A DNA stretch of 6,784 nt from Bacillota bacterium (GTDB taxonomy: Bacteria > Bacillota > Clostridia > Peptostreptococcales > Anaerovoracaceae): the NCBI GenBank assembly GCA_016302925.1, contig JAEDMR010000107.1, positions 1-6,784 of the forward strand. Direction: 5' to 3'. Each line of letters begins with the position of its first letter. The stretch's first letter is position 1. The notes under the pieces are model-generated. The model was not told the origin of the DNA and did not search any database. It saw only the letters and a list, made by a program, of their open reading frames with translations. Position numbers and translations under genes: made by a program. This document shows positions 1-5,691 of the stretch, piece after piece.

Positions 1-56
1 TTCTTTCAGGGTGTATTATGTTATATTATGGGTAATGAAAATTGCAATTTGTCAGA

Positions 57-1613
57 TCAGTCTTCCAGTGCGTTCTTTCTGGAAACCTGTACCTTTTCGT
101 CGTAGCATCCGAAAATCTCATGCATTTTTGAATCATCCGGCTTGGCTGTAATCAGGCTGACCACCGGAACGATGATCAGGGAAAGGATCATTGCGAATGC
201 ACCGCAGTTGATCGGGCTGGCGATGAACGCTTTGCCCGCGAAGCCCAGAAGCATGTTGGAGGTGGTGATACCCACACCGCAGATAAAGCTTGCCCATACT
301 GCAGCCTTGGTCACCTTTTTCCAGTACAGGCTGTACAGGAAAGGTCCCAGGAAGGCACCGGCCAGCGCACCCCACGAAATACCCATCAGCTGTGCGATAA
401 AGGTAACTGAAGATTTATACTGCACCAATGCGATTGCTGCAGAAACCACGATGAATACCACGATCAGGGCGCGCATAGTGGATACCTTTTTCTTTTCATC
501 CATGTTCTTCACGACGGTACCGTGAATCATATCCAGGGTCATCACGGAGCTGGAAGTCAGCACCAGAGAGGACAGGGTGGACATGGAAGCGGACAGTACC
601 AGCATCACAACCACTGCAATCAGCAGGTCCGGCAGCAGTGCCAGCATGGAAGGAATGATGGAGTCATAAACCGGCGCACCGGTTGTTTCGTTATACGCAA
701 TCACATCGCCGAACAGCCGTCCGAAACCGCCCAGGAAGTAGCATCCTCCTGCTACTACGATAGCAAAGCCGGTGGACACAATGGTTCCGATGCTGATGTC
801 CTTTTCACTCTTGATGGCATAGAACTTGCCAACCATCTGCGGAAGTCCCCAGGTTCCCAGGGACGTGAGAATCACGACGCCAAGCAGATTCAGCGGATCC
901 GGTCCGAAGAAGGAGTTGAATACGCCCGGCCAGCTTTCGCTGGTTCCTTCTGCACCGGTCACCTGAGACAGGGCTTCCAGAGAGCCGAGGAATCCTCCGT
1001 TGATATTCAGTACAGCCAGAATTGTAACGGCAATACCTACCAGCATGATGCAGCCCTGAATGAAGTCGTTGATGGCGGTAGCCATATACCCTCCCAGAGT
1101 TACATAGATAGCTGTCAGTACAGCCATACCGATAACGCAGTAGGAATAGTCGATATTGAAAGCCATTCCGAACAGTCTGGAAAGACCGTTATATACAGAC
1201 GCAGTATATGGAATCAGGAAGATAAAGATGATGACCGCTGCGGCAATCTTCAGAGCTTTGGAGTCGAACCGCTTGCCGAAGAAATCCGGCATGGTGGCCG
1301 CATCCAGATGCTGAGTCATAATTCTGGTTCTTCTGCCCAGAACAGCCCAGGCCATTAAACTTCCGATAAATGCATTTCCCAGACCAATCCATGTGGAAGC
1401 AAGACCATACTTCCATCCGAACTGTCCGGCATAGCCGATAAAGATTACAGCTGAAAAATAAGATGTACCGTAGGCAAACGCCGTCAGCCACGGTCCTACA
1501 GAACGGCTGCCGAGGACGAAGCCGTGGACATCCGTTGCCTGCTTCTTACAGTAAACGCCGATGCCGATGGCAACCGCGAAAAATACCAGCAGCATTAAGA
1601 TTTTGATAAACAT
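57..1613 (-). CDS. Sodium:solute symporter (SSS/SLC5 family), substrate unknown
   Basis: A 518-residue polytopic inner-membrane protein of the Na+-coupled symporter family that includes PutP and PanF. Seen: a hydrophobic first helix (about residues 3-21), many further membrane segments, the family-like stretch GSRSVGPW (35-42), an LGGYMATAINDFIQG region (173-187), and the diagnostic MSTLSS (344-349). There S345 and T346 line up with the Na+-ligand pair S340/T341 of E. coli PutP. The hydrophilic C-terminal tail starts near 490. I chose the ATG at 1613 because AGAAAGG lies upstream of it at suitable spacing; an in-frame ATG at 1664 has no ribosome binding site and falls at the predicted transcription start. 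It is a single-gene unit with its own promoter behind the rnhB terminator. Family confidence is high. Substrate is not readable from sequence; a CodY box upstream would suit an amino acid or other nitrogen/carbon nutrient (inference). Confidence 0.93.
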   Translation of the reverse strand: MFIKILMLLVFFAVAIGIGVYCKKQATDVHGFVLGSRSVGPWLTAFAYGTSYFSAVIFIGYAGQFGWKYGLASTWIGLGNAFIGSLMAWAVLGRRTRIMTQHLDAATMPDFFGKRFDSKALKIAAAVIIFIFLIPYTASVYNGLSRLFGMAFNIDYSYCVIGMAVLTAIYVTLGGYMATAINDFIQGCIMLVGIAVTILAVLNINGGFLGSLEALSQVTGAEGTSESWPGVFNSFFGPDPLNLLGVVILTSLGTWGLPQMVGKFYAIKSEKDISIGTIVSTGFAIVVAGGCYFLGGFGRLFGDVIAYNETTGAPVYDSIIPSMLALLPDLLIAVVVMLVLSASMSTLSSLVLTSSSVMTLDMIHGTVVKNMDEKKKVSTMRALIVVFIVVSAAIALVQYKSSVTFIAQLMGISWGALAGAFLGPFLYSLYWKKVTKAAVWASFICGVGITTSNMLLGFAGKAFIASPINCGAFAMILSLIIVPVVSLITAKPDDSKMHEIFGCYDEKVQVSRKNALED

Positions 1614-1670
1614 GATGATTTCTGCCTTTCTTATTATAAATGCTTCCTGTTCTTTACTGAACATGATGGT

Positions 1671-1699
1671 ATTGTAGCACGAAGACAGCAGTTTGTAAA
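1671..1699 (-). promoter_or_regulatory. Sigma-A promoter of the symporter
   Basis: On the minus strand TTTACA (1699-1694) and TACAAT (1676-1671) are separated by exactly 17 bp, each differing from consensus by one base. The predicted start of transcription is about 1664, leaving a leader of about 50 nt before the ATG at 1613. This position argues that the upstream in-frame ATG at 1664 is not used. Confidence 0.8.
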
Positions 1700-1702
1700 T
1701 AG

Positions 1703-1717
1703 AATTTTCAGAAAATT
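1703..1717 (-). promoter_or_regulatory. CodY box, exact consensus match
   Basis: The 15-mer AATTTTCTGAAAATT matches the published CodY motif AATTTTCWGAAAATT at every position. It is the core of a perfect 19-bp palindrome (1701-1719, 9-bp arms around one base). It ends 3 bp upstream of the symporter -35 box, centred near -46. A second, weaker copy with three mismatches (AAATTTAAGAAATTT) lies directly upstream at 1721-1735. CodY is the GTP- and branched-chain-amino-acid-responsive regulator of Bacillota and usually represses uptake genes in rich conditions; repression here is inferred. The second box sits in AT-rich DNA and could be chance. Confidence 0.75.
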
Positions 1718-1738
1718 CTAAAATTTCTTAAATTTCAT

Positions 1739-1782
1739 AAAAATGCTGCTGTGCAGTTTCTGTATCAGAAACCATACAGCAG
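1739..1782 (-). terminator. Intrinsic terminator after rnhB
   Basis: The minus-strand RNA folds as CTGCTGT (1782-1776) paired with ACAGCAG (1752-1746), enclosing an inner stem GTTTCTG/CAGAAAC with a 3-nt loop and a symmetric 3x3 internal loop between the stems. It is followed by C, A and five T (1743-1739). It starts 5 nt after the rnhB stop codon and closes the rbgA-rnhB unit before the symporter promoter. Confidence 0.8.
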
Positions 1783-1787
1783 TTGAA

Positions 1788-2510
1788 TTACAGTATATTT
1801 TTCAAAAAACTCTTCCGGTGGATGGGCGTGATGCCGCACCGGCGGATGCCGTCGTAATGTGCTTTGGTGCCGTATCCCTTATTGCTTTCAAATCCGTAGT
1901 CCGGATAGATCTTATGGTATTCCGCCATTTCCCGGTCTCTCGTCACCTTGGCTACAATAGAAGCTGCCCCAATGGACAGGCTTTTGGCATCACCCTTGAT
2001 AATAGAGGTCTGCGGGATTTTAATTTCTTCAATGGTCATGGCATCGAAGAGAATATGGCCGATAGCCGCACTTCCATCCGAACCTTGATCTGCTCCGATC
2101 CGCTGCCGCAGCATCTGATCCGCTGCAGCCACAGCTTCCTTCATTGCTTCCTTCGTAGCCTGCAGAATGTTGATCTCATCGATGACCAGGTTGTCTGCCC
2201 TGCCGATACCCACCGCCAGAGCCCGGGACATAATTTCATCATACAGTGCTTCCCTCTTCTTCTCCGAAAGCTTCTTAGAATCATCCACACCCGGTACATC
2301 GAAGTCCTCCGGCAGCACCACGCAGGCAGCTACCACCGGACCAGCCAGGGGTCCCCGACCGACCTCATCCACCCCGGCGATATATTTTGCACCGCAGCCG
2401 TCATTTTCATCGTCACAGTCATCTGCACCGCCGCTGCGAAATGCATCATCGAAAGCCTTCTTTTCCGCCAGCTTTTCCATCAGCAGGGCTTCCCGTTCCG
2501 CCTTCGTCAT
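1788..2510 (-). CDS. rnhB: Ribonuclease HII
   Basis: Endonuclease that cuts the RNA strand of RNA/DNA hybrids and nicks at single ribonucleotides left in DNA; cytoplasmic and metal-dependent. 240 residues, normal for bacterial RNase HII. Seen: the signature YIAGVDEVGRGPLAGP (43-58) with catalytic D48 and E49, DSKKLSEKKR (77-86), LFDAMTI (154-160) with D156, and KGDAKSLSIGAASIVAKVTRD (172-192) with D174, so the DEDD active site is complete. The C-terminus HRKSFL is typical. Residues 27-40 form a short acidic, low-complexity linker (GGADDCDDENDGCG) before the catalytic domain. The ATG overlaps the rbgA stop by 4 nt (ATGA), with CGGAGG 7 nt upstream, so translation is probably coupled to rbgA. 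A terminator follows at once. Confidence 0.97.
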   Translation of the reverse strand: MTKAEREALLMEKLAEKKAFDDAFRSGGADDCDDENDGCGAKYIAGVDEVGRGPLAGPVVAACVVLPEDFDVPGVDDSKKLSEKKREALYDEIMSRALAVGIGRADNLVIDEINILQATKEAMKEAVAAADQMLRQRIGADQGSDGSAAIGHILFDAMTIEEIKIPQTSIIKGDAKSLSIGAASIVAKVTRDREMAEYHKIYPDYGFESNKGYGTKAHYDGIRRCGITPIHRKSFLKNIL

Positions 2511-3406
2511 TTTTCTGCCTCCGTTTCCTGCTGTGGGTCCTCCGGTTCCTCCGCCTTCATACCCTTGCCGGATACCGGCTCCAGAGTGATGCGGCCGATC
2601 TTGCCGCCGCGGAATTCATCCAGCACAGTCTTGGCGCACCGATCATAGTCAATCCGCTTGCCCGGCAGGATGAAGCCCCGCTTCCTGCAGATGGCTTCCA
2701 TGTTTTCCAGCGGCGTTTCCTCGATGCCGTCCAGCTTATACCTGTCCATCAGAAACTGCGGATAGGATTCGGCCAGCACGCCGATCAGTTCCATGGCCAA
2801 GGTCGCCATATCCAGTATCTCATCCTTGATGGAGCCGCAGAATGCCAGATTCAGGCCTACCTTCGGGTCCTCAAACTTCGGCCAGAGAATGCCCGGCGTA
2901 TCCAGAAGCTGCATGCCGTTTTCCAGAGAAAGCCACTGTTTGCCCCGGGTGACACCCGGCCGGTCACCGGTCTTGGCGCTCTTTTTTCCCGTCATCCGGT
3001 TGATCAGCGAGGATTTGCCCACATTGGGAACGCCTACGATCATCATGCGGAGAGGACGCTTTCTCGGCGCGCCTTCGTTCTTTTCATCCTGCAGTCGATT
3101 CAGCACCTTATACAGCTGGTTTACGCCGCTGCCGGTCATGCAGTTCATGGCAAGAACCAGATTCCCCTCCCTGCGGAAATGATCCGCCCAGGCCTCATTG
3201 GCCGCAGGGTCGGACAAATCACTCTTGTTCAGGATCACGATCCGTTTCTTTCCCTGTACCAGTTCATGAATAATGGGATTTCTGCTGGACACGGGGATCC
3301 GGGCGTCAATGACTTCAATGACCAGATCCACCAGCTTCAGGTTCTCCTGAATCAGTTCCCGGGTCTTTTTCATATGCCCCGGATACCAGTTTATGTTTTC
3401 AATCAT
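2507..3406 (-). CDS. rbgA: Ribosome biogenesis GTPase RbgA (YlqF)
   Basis: Essential-type GTPase for a late step of 50S subunit assembly, acting on the pre-50S particle in the cytoplasm. 299 residues from the chosen start. It is a circularly permuted GTPase: G4 NKSD (60-63) comes before G1 GVPNVGKSS (125-133), then the G2 region PGVTRG (150-155) and G3 DTPG (169-172). The N-terminal WYPGHM (7-12) contains the conserved His of the PGHM motif (H11). The C-terminal domain (about 190-275) is followed by a charged tail rich in E, P and Q. The ATG at 3406 is preceded by GGAGGAGG 6 nt away, and the protein begins MIENINWYPGHM like family members; the longer in-frame extension to 3472 would translate through the rplS terminator and is rejected. 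It overlaps rnhB by 4 nt, as in B. subtilis gene order rplS-ylqF-rnhB. Confidence 0.97.
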   Translation of the reverse strand: MIENINWYPGHMKKTRELIQENLKLVDLVIEVIDARIPVSSRNPIIHELVQGKKRIVILNKSDLSDPAANEAWADHFRREGNLVLAMNCMTGSGVNQLYKVLNRLQDEKNEGAPRKRPLRMMIVGVPNVGKSSLINRMTGKKSAKTGDRPGVTRGKQWLSLENGMQLLDTPGILWPKFEDPKVGLNLAFCGSIKDEILDMATLAMELIGVLAESYPQFLMDRYKLDGIEETPLENMEAICRKRGFILPGKRIDYDRCAKTVLDEFRGGKIGRITLEPVSGKGMKAEEPEDPQQETEAEK

Positions 3407-3442
3407 ACGATGCCTCCTCCTTGCATGCAGAAAACAGATAAC

Positions 3443-3467
3443 AAAAAGGGGAATCATCAGATTCCCC
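3443..3467 (-). terminator. Intrinsic terminator between rplS and rbgA
   Basis: A perfect 8-bp stem GGGGAATC/GATTCCCC (3467-3460 with 3455-3448) with loop TGAT, followed by TTTTTG (3447 down). It starts 9 nt after the rplS stop. Only 36 nt separate its T-tract from the rbgA start, and I see no convincing promoter there. It should lower transcription of rbgA-rnhB relative to rplS, with those genes served by read-through or by a promoter inside rplS. Confidence 0.8.
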
Positions 3468-3475
3468 TCCAAGAA

Positions 3476-3820
3476 TTAGTCTTCTTTGCTCTTGATCTTC
3501 GCAGACTTACCGGTTCTTTCTCTCATGTAATTCAGCTTAGCTCTTCTTACATCGCCGCGTCTTACGACTTCGATCTTTTCAATCTTCGGTGAGTGCAGTG
3601 GGAAAGTCTTTTCCACGCCAACGCCGGAAGAAATCTTACGAACAGTGAAAGTTTCGCTTACGCCGCCGTTCTGCTTCTTCAGAACGAAGCCTTCGAACAC
3701 CTGAATTCTTTCTCTGTTTCCTTCTTTAATTTTAATGTGTACCTTTACGGTGTCACCCACATTAAATGCAGGGATATCATTCTTCAGATAATCCTGGGTA
3801 ATTGATCTTAATAAATCCAT
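3476..3820 (-). CDS. rplS: 50S ribosomal protein L19
   Basis: Structural protein of the large subunit, located near the 30S/50S interface. 114 residues, the family's usual length. Recognised from FNVGDTVKVHIKIKEGNRERIQVFEG (19-44), the stretch GVSETFTVRKISSGVGVEKTFPLHSP (53-78), and the basic end RRGDVRRAKLNYMRERTGKSAKI. The ATG has AAGGAGG 8 nt upstream. In many bacteria rplS ends the rpsP-rimM-trmD-rplS operon; here its upstream neighbour is xerD and it has its own promoter, leader and terminator, so it forms a largely separate unit with partial read-through into rbgA-rnhB. Confidence 0.98.
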   Translation of the reverse strand: MDLLRSITQDYLKNDIPAFNVGDTVKVHIKIKEGNRERIQVFEGFVLKKQNGGVSETFTVRKISSGVGVEKTFPLHSPKIEKIEVVRRGDVRRAKLNYMRERTGKSAKIKSKED

Positions 3821-3912
3821 TTATTTTTCCTCCTTCCCTCCAAGACGTTCGTGGGGCAAAGGTTGAAATTTCAACCTTTCGCACTATCTCCAGAGGACCG
3901 CCCGTAATCAAC
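3821..3912 (-). promoter_or_regulatory. Structured 5' leader of rplS, candidate L19 autoregulatory leader
   Basis: A leader of about 92 nt runs from the predicted transcription start to the rplS ATG. It contains a perfect 22-nt palindrome (3858-3879) that folds into a 9-bp hairpin with an AAUU loop, flanked by GUG/CAC that can extend it across an internal loop. The leader segment UCCUCU (3897-3892) is complementary to GGAGGA (3833-3828) of the Shine-Dalgarno sequence, with five Watson-Crick pairs and one G-U. Ribosomal-protein leaders of this kind, including an L19 leader, are known in Bacillota. That this one binds L19 is inference; I did not match it to the known consensus. Confidence 0.5.
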
Positions 3913-3918
3913 TTCTAT

Positions 3919-3965
3919 ATTTTAACACAAAGCCTTGTCTGACGCAAGGATTTTTTTCTTTTTTG
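3919..3965 (-). promoter_or_regulatory. Sigma-A promoter of rplS with extended -10 and A-tract UP element
   Basis: Minus strand TTGCGT (3947-3942), 17-bp spacer, TGT-TAAAAT with the hexamer at 3924-3919 and the TG of an extended -10 before it. An almost pure A-run (3965-3951, AAAAAAGAAAAAAA) lies directly upstream of the -35, as in UP elements of strong rRNA and r-protein promoters. Confidence 0.7.
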
Positions 3966-3989
3966 CTGCGATTTTTCCAACAATTTTTT

Positions 3990-4027
3990 CACAAAATCTT
4001 TCCGCCCGGCTCCGTCTGCTCCGGCGG
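3990..4027 (-). terminator. Weak candidate terminator after xerD
   Basis: A GC-rich hairpin CCGCCGG (4027-4021) with CCGGGCGG (4009-4002), one bulged base and an 11-nt loop, begins 17 nt after the xerD stop codon. It is followed by AAAGATTTTGTG, a poor U-tract. It may slow or end xerD transcription before the rplS promoter. Confidence 0.4.
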
Positions 4028-4044
4028 CATGTCAGCGGCTCTGC

Positions 4045-4947
4045 TTACGCTCTCGGATGCGTTTTATCGTAAACATCCTTGATCCGGTTTTTCGTCACCG
4101 ACAGATAGATCTGGGTAGCGGAAATATCCTCATGTCCCAGCAGCTCCTGCAGGGATTTCAGATCCGCGCCGTTCTGCAGCATATGTACGGCGAAGGAATT
4201 CCGCAGCACCTGCGGTGTCAGGCTGTGGAGCAGATCTGCTTTTTCTCCGTACTCTTTCAGGATTTTCCAGAGCCCCTGCCGCGTGATGGGCTTGCCGATA
4301 TAATTGACAAACAGGCTCCGTTCCTCCGGATGGCGGGCAAGGATTTCCTGACGGGCACCGTAGAGATATGTCTCCATAGCTTTTCTTCCCGGCCGGCCGA
4401 TAGGAATAATTCTGGCTTTCATGTTCTCGCCGCTGCAGGTGACGAAACCCATGCGCACATTCACATCATCGATTTCCAGTGCGATCAGCTCGCTGGCACG
4501 GATTCCGGTGGCATACAGCAGTTCCAGAATCGCACGGTCCCGGATACCCTTCGGGCTTTCATCCGGTATCTGCATCAGCGATTCCACCTCTTTCACAGAC
4601 AGATACTCGATTTCCTTCCGTTCAATTTTCGGAGATTTAATTTCAATCGCCGGATTTCGACTTACTCTGCCCTCTTCCACCAGATACTGAAACCAGGTAC
4701 GGATCGCCGCAAGCTTCCGGTTGACCGTAGCCTTTGCCTTTCCCTCCTGTTTCAGCCGCATGAGATAGGCTACCACCTCTGCATTGGATGCATCTTCCGG
4801 ATATTCCACACCTCGTTCCTGCGTGAAACGGCAAAACCCGCGGATATCCCGCTGATAAGCTTCAATGGTGTTTTCTGACATTTTCTTTTCTTCTATTAAA
4901 TAAGTCTCGAATTCTCTCACAGCACTCTCCAGTTTATCGCATAGCAA
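4045..4947 (-). CDS. xerD: XerD-like tyrosine recombinase with altered active site
   Basis: 300 residues, the usual Xer length. The N-terminal SAM-like core-binding domain (about 5-90, with EKKMSENTIEAYQRDI) is followed by the catalytic domain (about 112-300). By family, XerC/XerD resolve chromosome dimers at dif. Present: R150 in TGIRASE, R249, H272 in LLGHEDIS and the nucleophile Y281 in TQIYLSV, all offset by +2 from E. coli XerD R148, R247, H270 and Y279. Changed at the same offset: K172 is E174 (codon GAG in SGENMKAR) and H244 is Q246 (codon CAG in LTPQVLRN); the usual LRH is LRN. K177 might stand in for the lysine. The C-terminus THPRA is typical. The start is TTG at 4947, chosen for the AAGGGGG 7 nt upstream and because the N-terminus aligns with the family. 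The next in-frame ATG (4881) would remove the first helix. Family is certain; activity is not. Confidence 0.9.
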   Translation of the reverse strand: MLCDKLESAVREFETYLIEEKKMSENTIEAYQRDIRGFCRFTQERGVEYPEDASNAEVVAYLMRLKQEGKAKATVNRKLAAIRTWFQYLVEEGRVSRNPAIEIKSPKIERKEIEYLSVKEVESLMQIPDESPKGIRDRAILELLYATGIRASELIALEIDDVNVRMGFVTCSGENMKARIIPIGRPGRKAMETYLYGARQEILARHPEERSLFVNYIGKPITRQGLWKILKEYGEKADLLHSLTPQVLRNSFAVHMLQNGADLKSLQELLGHEDISATQIYLSVTKNRIKDVYDKTHPRA

Positions 4948-4954
4948 ATTCCAT

Positions 4955-4967
4955 CCCCCTTCAGGGG
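4955..4967 (-). promoter_or_regulatory. Hairpin that can cover the xerD ribosome binding site
   Basis: CCCC (4967-4964), loop TGAA, GGGG (4959-4956) lies near the 5' end of the predicted xerD mRNA, and its 3' arm is the G-run of the Shine-Dalgarno sequence. With the TTG start this predicts low translation. The stem is only 4 bp, so the effect is uncertain. Confidence 0.4.
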
Positions 4968-4976
4968 TGCTTTATT

Positions 4977-5005
4977 AGTATAGTACTTCTCCTGCTTTTT
5001 TTCAA
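4977..5005 (-). promoter_or_regulatory. Sigma-A promoter of xerD
   Basis: Minus strand TTGAAA (5005-5000), 17-bp spacer, TATACT (4982-4977); four and five matches to the consensus hexamers. The predicted start near 4970 leaves a leader of about 23 nt before the TTG codon. Confidence 0.7.
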
Positions 5006-5013
5006 TGAGAAAA

Positions 5014-5020
5014 TGTCGAA
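5014..5020 (+). promoter_or_regulatory. Candidate Spo0A box between xerD and spoIIM
   Basis: The exact core 0A box TGTCGAA, preceded by AAAA, lies in the divergent intergenic region, 78 bp upstream of the spoIIM ATG and 8 bp upstream of the xerD -35. Spo0A is the master regulator of sporulation. A 7-mer occurs often by chance, so this is a candidate. I see no convincing sigma-A, sigma-E or sigma-H promoter for spoIIM downstream of it. Confidence 0.4.
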
Positions 5021-5097
5021 AGCCGTCGGATTATGTCAACTTTTTTCTGGCAGGAAACCGGAATGCCCGGCATATATATTTCGCAGGAGAACACAAT

Positions 5098-5691
5098 ATG
5101 GATAAAAAACTGTTTTATATGCTGCTTTTCGCAGCGGCCACCGGACTCTGCTCCGGTGCATTTTTTGAAGTATGCATGACGGGTACAGGGAAGGAACATC
5201 TGATGCAGCTTCTTTGCGGCTTTTTCAGTTCGGATGGAAGCAGCATTTCGTTTCTTGCCTCCTTCTGGCAAAATCTTCGCAGCGGGCTGTTCTTTCTGCT
5301 GCTGTGCTTCGTTTCTCCTGCGGCGGTAATTCTGCTGCCGCTGGATGTGCTTTTTCTGTTCTGCCGCAGCCTGTTTCTGGGCTTTTCGGCAGCCATGATC
5401 CTGGAGACCTTCGGACTTTCCGGCATGGGTTATCTTCTGGTGACGCTGGCTCCTGCCGGACTGGTGCAGATCCTTCTCTTTTCGTTTCTCTGCACCCTGT
5501 CGCTGCAGGAAGGGCTCTGCCGGATCCGCCGGAGAAGCGGCCGCCGGGTGGGCAGCAACTCCGGAAGTCCAAAAAACAGAAATGCCCTGCGGTATTTCAC
5601 AGGGCAATATCTGCATCTTTATCTGGCGGGACTTGCGGTCCTCCTTCTTATCTGCCTGCTTCAGGCAGGCCTTCTGCAAGCAGTGACCTGA
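5098..5691 (+). CDS. spoIIM: Stage II sporulation protein M-like membrane protein
   Basis: 197 residues. Seen: about five hydrophobic helices (roughly 5-25, 61-81, 83-103, 112-136 and 171-193), with CSGAFFEV ending the first and an Arg-rich loop (142-150, RIRRRSGRR) between the fourth and fifth. This topology and the LFLGFSAAMILETFGLSGMGY stretch (92-112) fit the SpoIIM/DUF95 family. In B. subtilis SpoIIM anchors SpoIID and SpoIIP in the mother-cell membrane for septal peptidoglycan removal during engulfment. The ATG at 5098 follows AGGAGA by 7 nt and begins the first helix directly; an earlier in-frame ATG at 5005 would add an implausible 31-residue polar extension. It sits between nudF and xerD, as in B. 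subtilis, but on the opposite strand from both; its end overlaps nudF by 44 bp. The sequence is diverged, so the assignment rests on topology, motif and context. Confidence 0.82.
   Translation: MDKKLFYMLLFAAATGLCSGAFFEVCMTGTGKEHLMQLLCGFFSSDGSSISFLASFWQNLRSGLFFLLLCFVSPAAVILLPLDVLFLFCRSLFLGFSAAMILETFGLSGMGYLLVTLAPAGLVQILLFSFLCTLSLQEGLCRIRRRSGRRVGSNSGSPKNRNALRYFTGQYLHLYLAGLAVLLLICLLQAGLLQAVT

Noticed and set aside
39..50. 12-bp palindrome AAATTGCAATTT just after the symporter stop
   Set aside because: Too AT-rich and short, with no U-tract; no terminator is visible in the 56 nt available.
522..1358. Long plus-strand open frame opposite the symporter, and similar frames opposite rnhB, rbgA and xerD
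   Set aside because: Each lies antisense to a clearly recognised gene, gives low-complexity His/Gln/Ser-rich protein and lacks a ribosome binding site.
1633..1638. Second TATAAT on the minus strand in the symporter leader
   Set aside because: Its -35 at 17 bp is poor (TTCAGT), and transcription from it would begin on top of the ribosome binding site.
1614..1664. 17-residue N-terminal extension of the symporter starting at 1664
   Set aside because: No ribosome binding site, a polar sequence unlike the family, and the codon lies at the predicted transcription start; the ATG at 1613 has AAAGG at good spacing.
3407..3472. 22-residue N-terminal extension of RbgA
   Set aside because: It would be translated through the rplS terminator hairpin; GGAGGAGG 6 nt before the ATG at 3406 and the family N-terminus fix the start.
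3933..3957. Plus-strand hairpin CCTTG/CAAGG followed by a T-run, resembling a terminator
   Set aside because: The stem is 5 bp, no plus-strand gene lies upstream, and the bases are better explained as the -35 and A-tract of the rplS promoter.
5071..5078. CATATATA as a sigma-E -10 for spoIIM
   Set aside because: No sigma-E-like -35 at 13-16 bp upstream, and the start would fall on the ribosome binding site.
5654..5670. Inverted repeat GCCTGC/GCAGGC in the spoIIM-nudF overlap as a two-way terminator
   Set aside because: There is no U-tract on either strand after the stem, and it lies within both coding regions.
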